Below, one piece after another: positions 52,013 through 58,791 of a stretch of 64,000 nucleotides of DNA. Position 1 is the stretch's first letter. Every line of letters starts with the position of its first letter. Under the pieces are notes generated by a model that worked only from the letters and a program-made list of their open reading frames with translations, did no database searches and was not told where the DNA came from. The position numbers and the translations under genes are program-made. This DNA is from Kitasatospora xanthocidica (GTDB lineage Bacteria > Actinomycetota > Actinomycetes > Streptomycetales > Streptomycetaceae). Location of the stretch: NCBI RefSeq assembly GCF_014656195.1, contig NZ_BNBY01000003.1, forward strand, positions 211,836-275,835, in the 5' to 3' direction.

Positions 52013-54009
52013 CACGACTCCACCCGCCGGTCGATGACGCCGCGGACCTTGCCGCTGACCGGGTGGCGCGGCAGCTCGCCCTCCCCGAGGCACTCCACGG
52101 CGAAGTGGAACAGCAGCTCGTCGGTCTCCCATTCCTGCTGCGAGCCGAGGAGCGAGAACTTCGACTCGAGGTGCGCCTTCACCACCGCCGGATCCAGCGG
52201 ACGGGCGGACTCGGTCCGGATCACGATGGACTCGTGCCGGTCCTTGGAGGCCACCTCGACCTGCACCTGGGAGACCTCGAACGGGGCCAGCTCGGCCACG
52301 ATGTCCGCGTAGAGCATGGTCTGGGCGTGGGCCTTGATCTGCCCGTCGGAGCGCCCCAGGTACTCCAGCACCCGGCCGGTGAGGCCGCAGCCGCAGCTGT
52401 GCGGGAAGATGCGGCCGATGTCGCCGATCCGGTAGCGGATGAGCGGCCCTTCGAGCTTCTGCAGGCTGGTCACCAGCAGTTCGCCGACCTCGCCGTCGGG
52501 CAGTGGACGGCCCTGTTCGTCGACCACCTCCAGCAGGTTGTAGTCGTCGCAGACGTGGTGCAGCGTCCCGCTCATCTCGGAGCACTGGTAGCCGAGTTGG
52601 GCGCCGTCGTTGGCGGCGAGGATGCTGGCCACCACCTTGGCGCCCAGCTCGTCGCGGAGCCACTGCTTGTCGGTCTCCATCATCGGGCTGCCGCCGTACA
52701 GCACCTTCTCGATCCGCAGCTCCGGGCAGGCGGCCTTGGCGGCCCGCAGCACCGGCAGCAGCAGCGCGGGCATGCCCAGGACGGCGTTGGCGTCGAAGCT
52801 GCGCACCAGCATCAGGATATGGTCGGCGCTCGCGGTGCCGCCGACGGTGTAGGTCTCCACCGGCATCCGGGAGAGCTCGTTCTGGCTGGTCACCAGGCCG
52901 CCGTAGAGCTCCCCGCCGAACAGGGTGTTGATGACCCGGTCACCCGGCCGCAGGCCCAGCGCGTACAGCACGGGGATCGCCTCGCGGATCATGTTGGTCC
53001 AGTCGGCGCGCGAGTAGACGATGTACCGGGGGGTTCCGGCGGTGGCGCCGCTGCGGAGGACCTCGCCGCTGGGGCGGTCGCCGCTGGACAGGTCGCGCGC
53101 GGTCGGCAGGGAGTGCCGCTCCAGGTCCGACTTGTTCAGGATCGGCAGCCGCTGGAGGTCGGCGCGAGCCGTCACCCGCGGCAGGTCCAGCGCCCGGTAG
53201 TACGGGGCGCGCCGGGCCCGCTCGACGAGGTAGCGCAGCCGGGCCGCCACCCGGCCGTCCAGTCCGTCGGCGGCCGCGGCCCGGGCCCGGGCCAGTGTGG
53301 TGCCCGGGAGGTACTCGCGCCGGGACAGCCCCTGGGCCCAGCCGGAGGCGCAGTCCAGCCGGAGGCGTCGGGCGTCGACGGCGTCGCGGTCGGCGTCCGG
53401 CGTGCCGGCGCCGACCGCCGGCAGCGGCGGGACGTCGACCACGAGGGCGTCCGGGAAGGTCTCGCCCGGCTCGGCGGTCCGCAGGGCGGGCAGCGGGAAG
53501 CCCGGGGACCGCAGCAGGTCCTCGACCGTCCGCCACCAATGCGGCCGCGCGGTCCGGACGACGACGTCGTCGCCGGACGCCCAGGCCAGCAGCAGGCCGC
53601 GGACGGCCGGCTCGGCGGAGCCCGGACCGGAGTCCGACGCGGAGCCCGGCGCGGAGCCCGGCGCGGAGTCGTCGTGGCCTGCCGCGCCGTCGAGGACGGC
53701 CGGGTCGTCGAGGACGACCGTGCCGACCGGCGAGAAGGCGATCACGTCGTCACTGTCCGTCAGCGGACGCCACGGGTACTGGCTCACGCCGCCGAAGAGC
53801 TCGTCGAGCCCTTCGGCCAGTTCCTCCGTCCGGAACAGGAAGCCGACGCCGGCGTCGAGCAGCGCCCGCACCGCCGGCGAGCCGGGCTCGCGCGTCAGCG
53901 CCCGCTCGACGTGTTCGACGGCCAGCAGCAGATCGGTCGGGTGGTACGGCCCGGCGCTCGCGGTCGGCGGCTCGGCCGCCGAGCGGGTCGGGGTGGTGGT
54001 GGCGGTCAC
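52012..54009 (-). CDS. PaaK/LuxE-like adenylate-forming enzyme with N-terminal extension
   Basis: 665 residues. From about residue 230 it follows phenylacetate-CoA-ligase-like enzymes: LPILNKSDLERHSLPTARDL, the P-loop-like SGATAGTPRYIVYSRADW, GMPALLLPVLRAAKAACPEL, YGGSPMMETDK, and the hinge LIRYRIGDIGRIF with TGRVLEYLGRSDGQIKAHAQ. The first ~220 residues are not part of that family; the stretch VVVRTARPHWWRTVEDLL faintly recalls ALDH/LuxC proteins. A low-complexity GSAPGSASDSGPGSAEP linker lies at about 122-138. GTG 54009 has AGGAGG nine bases upstream. It activates an acid as acyl-AMP; the acceptor (CoA, protein or amine) is unknown. Confidence 0.8.
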   Translation of the reverse strand: MTATTTPTRSAAEPPTASAGPYHPTDLLLAVEHVERALTREPGSPAVRALLDAGVGFLFRTEELAEGLDELFGGVSQYPWRPLTDSDDVIAFSPVGTVVLDDPAVLDGAAGHDDSAPGSAPGSASDSGPGSAEPAVRGLLLAWASGDDVVVRTARPHWWRTVEDLLRSPGFPLPALRTAEPGETFPDALVVDVPPLPAVGAGTPDADRDAVDARRLRLDCASGWAQGLSRREYLPGTTLARARAAAADGLDGRVAARLRYLVERARRAPYYRALDLPRVTARADLQRLPILNKSDLERHSLPTARDLSSGDRPSGEVLRSGATAGTPRYIVYSRADWTNMIREAIPVLYALGLRPGDRVINTLFGGELYGGLVTSQNELSRMPVETYTVGGTASADHILMLVRSFDANAVLGMPALLLPVLRAAKAACPELRIEKVLYGGSPMMETDKQWLRDELGAKVVASILAANDGAQLGYQCSEMSGTLHHVCDDYNLLEVVDEQGRPLPDGEVGELLVTSLQKLEGPLIRYRIGDIGRIFPHSCGCGLTGRVLEYLGRSDGQIKAHAQTMLYADIVAELAPFEVSQVQVEVASKDRHESIVIRTESARPLDPAVVKAHLESKFSLLGSQQEWETDELLFHFAVECLGEGELPRHPVSGKVRGVIDRRVES

Positions 54010-55229
54010 GGCCTGGGACCTCCTGGGGTGTGGGCGGGCTCGGGCTGGCTCACCCGGATGGAACGGGTGCAGTCCGCGAGGAATCGGGCGAGTTCGACGG
54101 GGTCGGGGTGGGAGGCCTCGATGAAGGCGGGGACCTGCCACTCCTGGTAGGTGATCCGGGCGGTGCCGCCCTCGGTCTCGGTGCCGGGGTCTTCGAGCAG
54201 GTGGAGCCGGTCCAGCGCCGGGTGGCCGCGCAGGTGCTCGGGCACCTCGGTCCGCCAGGGCCGGGTGGGGTCCAGCCGGTGCCCGGGGAAGATGGCGAAG
54301 CCGTGGTAGCGCCCGCTCGGCGCCAGCCGGTCCGGGCGCGGCAGGCCGAGCCGGATCGCGATCTCGTGCCGGGCCAGGTGGACCCCGGTGTGCCGCAGGT
54401 GGGCGGTGACGATGCCGCCGCCGCCGAGCCGGTTCGCCACCTCCAGGAACACCAGCTCCCCGGCGGCCGTCTCGAAGAACTCCAGGTGGATGCAGCCGGC
54501 CTCGATCCGGAGCGCCTCGACCACCTGCTCGGTGAAGGCCGTGTGGCGCGGGTCGGGCGGCAGCTGTCCGGTGGCGATGGGGGCCCCGGCGGCGAAGTCG
54601 ACGGGCTTGCCGATGTACCGGCTGACCACCAGGTCGCTCACCCGGCCCGCGGTCACCAGCCCGTCCGCGTGCAGGAGTTCGCCTTCGACGTACTCCTCCA
54701 GCTGGTAGCCCTCCCGGTCGGGCAGGCCGCGGTGGTGGGCGACGGCCTCCTCGGTCGTCGCGTGGATGGTGACCCCGTCGCTGGAGGCGCCCAGCCGCGG
54801 CTTGACGACCGTACGGCCGGTCCACGGCAGCCGGCCCGAGGCGGGCGGGGCCGCCACGAACCGGGGGTGGCGCACGTCGGCGTCGACGAGTGCCCGCTTC
54901 ATCGCGACCTTGTCGCGGATCAGTTCCAGGCCTGCGCGGTCGGGGCCGGGGATGCCGAGGTGCTCGCGGATCGCCGCGGCTTCGAGGATCCCGAACTCCG
55001 AGAGGGCCAGCACCTGTTCCCACCCGTCCTCGCGGCGGGTGCGGGCGATGATCTGCTCGGCCGGCCCGTCCGGACCGTCGAGGACCACCCGCCCGCAGCG
55101 CAGCCGCTCCGGGATCTCCGCGATCGAGTCGGCCGTCCCGAAGTACGTGACGTCGTGGGCCTCGTGGTCGAGCCCCAGGTGGTAGTCGATCTTGCGGTAC
55201 GGGACCTGATGCATCACCAGGATCTTCAC
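54006..55229 (-). CDS. ATP-grasp carboxylate-amine ligase
   Basis: 407 residues. N-terminal pre-ATP domain starts VKILVMHQVPYRKIDYHLGL; the ATP-grasp domain has RDKVAMKRALVDADVRHPRF, TVVKPRLGASSDGVTIH, YQLEEYVEGELLHADGLV and the metal site HLEFFETAAGELVFLEVANR with LGGGG. The arrangement is that of L-amino-acid ligases and other peptide-forming ATP-grasp enzymes. GTG 55229 is in a GTGA overlap with the KAS III-like stop and has GGAG eight bases upstream. Probably forms an amide bond to the oxoamine or a derived acid. Confidence 0.85.
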   Translation of the reverse strand: MKILVMHQVPYRKIDYHLGLDHEAHDVTYFGTADSIAEIPERLRCGRVVLDGPDGPAEQIIARTRREDGWEQVLALSEFGILEAAAIREHLGIPGPDRAGLELIRDKVAMKRALVDADVRHPRFVAAPPASGRLPWTGRTVVKPRLGASSDGVTIHATTEEAVAHHRGLPDREGYQLEEYVEGELLHADGLVTAGRVSDLVVSRYIGKPVDFAAGAPIATGQLPPDPRHTAFTEQVVEALRIEAGCIHLEFFETAAGELVFLEVANRLGGGGIVTAHLRHTGVHLARHEIAIRLGLPRPDRLAPSGRYHGFAIFPGHRLDPTRPWRTEVPEHLRGHPALDRLHLLEDPGTETEGGTARITYQEWQVPAFIEASHPDPVELARFLADCTRSIRVSQPEPAHTPGGPRP

Positions 55230-56185
55230 GGTCGGCACTCCAGAGCAGTGATTCCCCAGCTGAACCCCATCGCGCTGGTGGCCAGCAGGATCAGGTCACC
55301 GTCCTGCACCCGGCCCTCGTCGACCAGCTCGCGCAGCGCGATCAGGGTGTCCGCGCCGCCCATGTGGCCCTGCCGGTGGTAGGCGAACACCGACTTCTCC
55401 TCGGGCAGGCCGAGGGTGGTCAGCAGCCGCCGGTGCATCCACCGGTCACCGTGGTTGATCAGCAGGTAGGCGACGTCGTCGAGCTTGGCCCCGAGGGCCC
55501 GCAGGGTCTCCTCGACCAGGGCGCCGAAGTTCTCGACGTAGGCGTCCGCCAGGCCGCGCCGGTGGGGCTCCTGCCGGATCACCACGCCGCCGGGGCGGTG
55601 CTCCCCGCGGTAGTAGTCGGCCCAGCTGCCGTCGGTGCGCATGGCGGAGTGCGCGAGGGTGAAGGGCCCGGTCCCGGCGGTGAGCAGGACCGCGGCCGCC
55701 GCGTCGCCGAAGTTGAACAGGTCCAGGCTGGCGGGGTCGGAGCGGTCGACCAGGCGGCTCAGCCGGTCGGCGACCAGGACCAGGGCGTGGCCCGAGCCCT
55801 GCGCGTCGAGCCGGTCGCCCGCGATCCGCAGGGCGGTGGCACCCGCGTTGCAGAAGTTGCCGACCTCGAAGCAGTGCGCCCGCTCGATGCCCAGCGCGTG
55901 CGCGGCCTTGGCCGCCGGGGACCAGAACGGGTGGTCCCACTCCCCCGAGCCGGCGTAGATGACGGTGCCGATCCGCTCCGGCGCGACTCCGGTGCGCTCC
56001 AGGACGGCGCGGGCCGCGTCCCGCGCCAGCTCCCAGGAGGCCTCCTCCTCACCCAGCCCGGGGAACCCCTCGGCGTGGGTGACGGCCAGGATGTCGGCCA
56101 CCGGCACCCCGGAGGCGGCGTGCAGGCCCTGCACGTCGACCCGCCCCTCGGGGTACCGGACGGCGAAGTCCGCGATGGCGCTCAC
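55226..56185 (-). CDS. KAS III-like acyltransferase, Asn of triad replaced
   Basis: 319 residues. Thiolase fold of FabH type. C112 (VGNFCNAGATALRIAG) and H245 (LLINHGDRWMHRRL) match the FabH Cys and His, but the third position reads GHMGGAD instead of GNTSAAS, so Asn274 becomes His274. Loss of that Asn is a mark of KAS III relatives that transfer acyl groups to oxygen or nitrogen (CerJ-like, Cys-His-Asp) rather than carrying out decarboxylative condensation. GTG 56185 in a GTGA overlap. No acyl-carrier-protein gene is in the window, so CoA or a free acid might be the donor. Confidence 0.8.
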   Translation of the reverse strand: MSAIADFAVRYPEGRVDVQGLHAASGVPVADILAVTHAEGFPGLGEEEASWELARDAARAVLERTGVAPERIGTVIYAGSGEWDHPFWSPAAKAAHALGIERAHCFEVGNFCNAGATALRIAGDRLDAQGSGHALVLVADRLSRLVDRSDPASLDLFNFGDAAAAVLLTAGTGPFTLAHSAMRTDGSWADYYRGEHRPGGVVIRQEPHRRGLADAYVENFGALVEETLRALGAKLDDVAYLLINHGDRWMHRRLLTTLGLPEEKSVFAYHRQGHMGGADTLIALRELVDEGRVQDGDLILLATSAMGFSWGITALECRP

Positions 56186-57060
56186 TGCACCCGCTCTTCG
56201 ACCGGCTTCGCGTCGCCGCCGGCCGCCTCGATGCTGACGCGGTGCACGGTGCGCCCGACGCCCGGCTCGACCTCGGTGGCGATGTGGTAGGTCGTACGGG
56301 TCTTCCAGATGACCAGGTCGTGCGGCGTCCACCGGTGGGTGTAGACGTGGCTCTCGTCCGTGATCAGGTCGTCCAGCAGCGAGAAGAAGGCCTCGTTCTC
56401 GTTGGGGTCGAAGCCCTCGACGCCGTCCATGTACTCCCGGCTGCCGTAGACGTAGGACCGGCCGGTCCGCTCGTCCTTGGCGATCACGGGGTGCTGCACC
56501 GGCGGGTGCTCGTACTCGGCCTGGGCCCGGAACTCGGCCGCGGACAGGCCGACGTGCTCCGGACGGATGCGCAGCCGCTTGCTCACGGTGTGGTTGCCGG
56601 TCCGGTCGGCCAGCCGGGCCTTCCACTCCTCGGGGAGGCGGTCGTACACGTCCACCGCGCTGGCGAACTTGGTGTGCCCGCTGGTGGAGGGCACGTTGAC
56701 GCCGTGCAGCATGGTGAACGGCGCGGGGTCGGCGACGAAGGTGGAGTCCTGGTGCCAGAAGTTGCCGACCCGGGCGACGCCGACCGGCTTGCCGTCCTTC
56801 TGCTCGTTGGAGGAGATCATGATCTCCTCGAACTCCGGGTGCCGGTACTTGCCGATCACGAACGGCACGGGGCGGCCGAGCCGCCGGGCGAGCTCGATCT
56901 GCTGCTCGGGCGTCAGGTCGATGGAGCGGACCACGACCACGTCGTGGGCGTGCAGCGAGTCGATCAGGTCCGCCCACAGGACCGGGTCCTGCAGGTCCTC
57001 GTAGGTGACGTCGGTGAACTCCGCGCCGACGTACGGGTTGCTCTGCTTCTTGGCGGTCAT
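56182..57060 (-). CDS. TauD/TfdA-family Fe(II)/2-oxoglutarate dioxygenase
   Basis: 292 residues. Iron triad: H103-x-D105 (VGNFWHQDSTFVADP) and H259 (TRTTYHIATEVEPG); R270 or R274 (GRTVHRVSIE) binds 2-oxoglutarate. Other TauD landmarks are DVVVVRSIDLTPEQQIELAR and HPVIAKDERTGRSYVYG. Hydroxylates, desaturates or cleaves a small molecule. ATGA overlap with both neighbours makes it part of the six-gene coupled block. Related enzymes make isonitriles, epoxides and hydroxyamino acids, so the reaction stays open. Confidence 0.9.
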   Translation of the reverse strand: MTAKKQSNPYVGAEFTDVTYEDLQDPVLWADLIDSLHAHDVVVVRSIDLTPEQQIELARRLGRPVPFVIGKYRHPEFEEIMISSNEQKDGKPVGVARVGNFWHQDSTFVADPAPFTMLHGVNVPSTSGHTKFASAVDVYDRLPEEWKARLADRTGNHTVSKRLRIRPEHVGLSAAEFRAQAEYEHPPVQHPVIAKDERTGRSYVYGSREYMDGVEGFDPNENEAFFSLLDDLITDESHVYTHRWTPHDLVIWKTRTTYHIATEVEPGVGRTVHRVSIEAAGGDAKPVEERVQ

Positions 57061-58301
57061 CGCGATTCCTCCGGGGTCTGGGTCGCGGGGCCGAAGGCCC
57101 GCAGGCAGTGGTGCAGCGATTCGGCGAACCGGGCGATCTGCTCCGGTGTCCGGTACGGGGCGACGGTCACGCGGTAGCGCTCGCTGCCCTTGGCGACAGA
57201 GGGGTAGTTGATCGGCTGGACGTAGATGTCGTGCTGCTCCAGCAGCATCGTGGCCACCTGGCGGACCCGCTCGGCCCCGCGCACCATCACCGGCACGAGG
57301 TGGCTGTCGGCGTCGAGGAACTCGATGCCGCGGGCGCGCAGTTCGGCCTTCAGCAGGGCGACGTTGGCGTCCAGCTCGGCACGGAGCTCGATCCCCTTCT
57401 GGACGATGTCCAGCGTGCAGAGGGTGGCGTCCATGGAGGCCTGGGGCAGCGCCGTGGTGAAGATGAACCCGGGGGCCTGCGACCGTACGTAGTCCAGGGC
57501 GACGTCCGGGCCGGCCACGTAACCGCCCACCGTGCCGAGGGACTTGCCGAAGACCCCCTGCACGAAGGTCGCCCGGTGGTCGCCGAGCTCTTCGCTGAGG
57601 CCGGCGCCGGTGGCACCGCGCACCCCGATCGAGTGGGTCTCGTCGAGCCAGGTCAGCGCGTTGAACTCCTCGGCGAGGTCGAGGATCTCCGACAGCGGCG
57701 AGGTGTCGCCGTCCATCGAGTACACCGACTCGAACACGATGAGCTTCGGCAGGTGGGCGGGGGTCGCCTCCAGCCGGGCGCGCAGGTCGTCCACGTCGTT
57801 GTGCGCGAACACCTGCTTGGGCGCGCCGGAGCGGATGATGCCCTCGATCAGCGACCGGTGGTTGAGCGCGTCGGAGAACACCACCATGCCGGGCGTGGCG
57901 GCGATCAGGGTGCTGAGCGACTCGAAGTTGGCCACGTAGCCGCTGGAGAAGACCAGGGCACGCTCCTTGCCGTGCCACTCGGCGACCCGTTGCTCCAGCT
58001 CGACGTGCGCCACGCTGGTGCCGGCGATGTTGCGCGACCCGCCGGTGCCGGTGCCGTGCCGCGCGACCGAGGCCTGTTGCGCGGCGATGGCGTCCGGGTG
58101 CTGGCTCAGGCCCAGGTAGTCGTTGCTGCACCAGACCTGCACCAGGCGGTCGTTGTGCCTGGTGTGGCCGGGCTGGGCCGCCTGATGGGCGACCGGGAGG
58201 AATTCTCGGTAGAGCCGGTTGGCCCTGAGTTCGTCGAGCCTGAACCGCAGTGGGTCCAGAATCGATGCGTCCGTGGGTGTTTCCAGGATCTCGGCAGTCA
58301 T
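57057..58301 (-). CDS. 5-Aminolevulinate synthase-like alpha-oxoamine synthase
   Basis: 414 residues. PLP-dependent class II aminotransferase fold. WCSNDYLGLSQHPDAIAAQ and GTGTGGSRNIAGT are close to the ALAS motifs (WCSNDYLGMG, GGTRNISGT), and VFGKSLGTVGGYVAG contains the PLP Lys. It condenses an amino acid (glycine in ALAS) with an acyl-CoA and releases CO2. Streptomycetes make haem from glutamate, so an ALAS in this setting serves secondary metabolism, as in C5N-unit antibiotics or the ALA-like alaremycin. ATG 58301 with GGAG seven bases upstream. First gene of the operon; regulatory repeats lie in front. Confidence 0.88.
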   Translation of the reverse strand: MTAEILETPTDASILDPLRFRLDELRANRLYREFLPVAHQAAQPGHTRHNDRLVQVWCSNDYLGLSQHPDAIAAQQASVARHGTGTGGSRNIAGTSVAHVELEQRVAEWHGKERALVFSSGYVANFESLSTLIAATPGMVVFSDALNHRSLIEGIIRSGAPKQVFAHNDVDDLRARLEATPAHLPKLIVFESVYSMDGDTSPLSEILDLAEEFNALTWLDETHSIGVRGATGAGLSEELGDHRATFVQGVFGKSLGTVGGYVAGPDVALDYVRSQAPGFIFTTALPQASMDATLCTLDIVQKGIELRAELDANVALLKAELRARGIEFLDADSHLVPVMVRGAERVRQVATMLLEQHDIYVQPINYPSVAKGSERYRVTVAPYRTPEQIARFAESLHHCLRAFGPATQTPEESR

Positions 58302-58382
58302 TCGGTTTCTCCGCTGGCAAGTGCGATGCGTCCGAGGCGGCGTGCAGCCGCTGCACCGCCGAGGAAAAGACTGCCGTGACCG

Positions 58383-58433
58383 CTTCCCGATCCGTTCCCG
58401 GGCCGCTCCCGGGGTGCTCCCGAGGCGCTCCCG
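58383..58433 (-). promoter_or_regulatory. Five 11-bp-spaced heptamers: candidate SARP operator
   Basis: On the minus strand the heptamers CGGGAGC (58433, 58422, 58411), CGGGAAC (58400) and CGGGAAG (58389) start every 11 bases. SARP proteins bind direct heptamer repeats at exactly 11-bp spacing next to a weak -10. CAGTCT at 58373-58368, nine bases further on, is a possible -10. A better -10, TACAAT, lies upstream at 58464-58469 on the same strand, which would put the repeats inside the transcript; both readings remain open. Confidence 0.65.
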
Positions 58434-58791
58434 GCCGGGCGGAGCGAGCCAGCGGAAAGCCTGAATTGTAACGCCAGGTAACATGGGTCGACGGCTGCAC
58501 GGATTGGCTCAAAGGCCCTGCAACCTCACACTTTTGACTTTGCGGCAGGTTGTGGCACGCAGGTCGCGAAAATAGACCTACCGACCCTGCCGAACTCGGC
58601 ATTCCGGCCGATATGCCGGAATTGCCACGGGCCCGTCCGGAGGCCGCCCGCAATTCCCCGGCCGGTCACCGAACGTTGCCCCACGTCAAATCCGGGCAAA
58701 ATGCGGTAGACCCCGTTCGGTTGATCCACTACGGCCTTAGGATGCGGAGAGTTGTCCCGACGGTACGGCGCGTGCGGGGGGAGGGAGCATT
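58434..58791. other. Intergenic region between biosynthetic operon and SARP gene
   Basis: The stretch is less GC-rich than the genes and must hold the SARP promoter. An inverted repeat ATTCCGGC-CGATAT-GCCGGAAT (58601-58622) is a candidate operator for a further regulator. TACAAT (minus strand, 58464-58469) may be a promoter for the operon. GGGAGGGAG before GTG 58792 is the SARP ribosome site. No RNA gene or further reading frame was seen. Confidence 0.5.

Noticed and set aside
55226..56977. Single 583-residue protein covering the KAS III-like gene and part of the dioxygenase
   Set aside because: The upstream half is an out-of-frame shadow of the TauD gene; the GTG at 56185 in a GTGA overlap gives a full-length KAS III protein.
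48370..58301. C5N (2-amino-3-hydroxycyclopentenone) pathway
   Set aside because: The ALAS-like gene fits, but the KAS III-like, ATP-grasp and TauD genes do not belong to the known three-gene C5N set, so I did not assign that product.
58342..58356. Palindrome GTGCAGC-C-GCTGCAC near the ALAS-like gene
   Set aside because: Lies in the likely 5' leader between repeats and start codon; may be an mRNA hairpin, but nothing supports a specific role.
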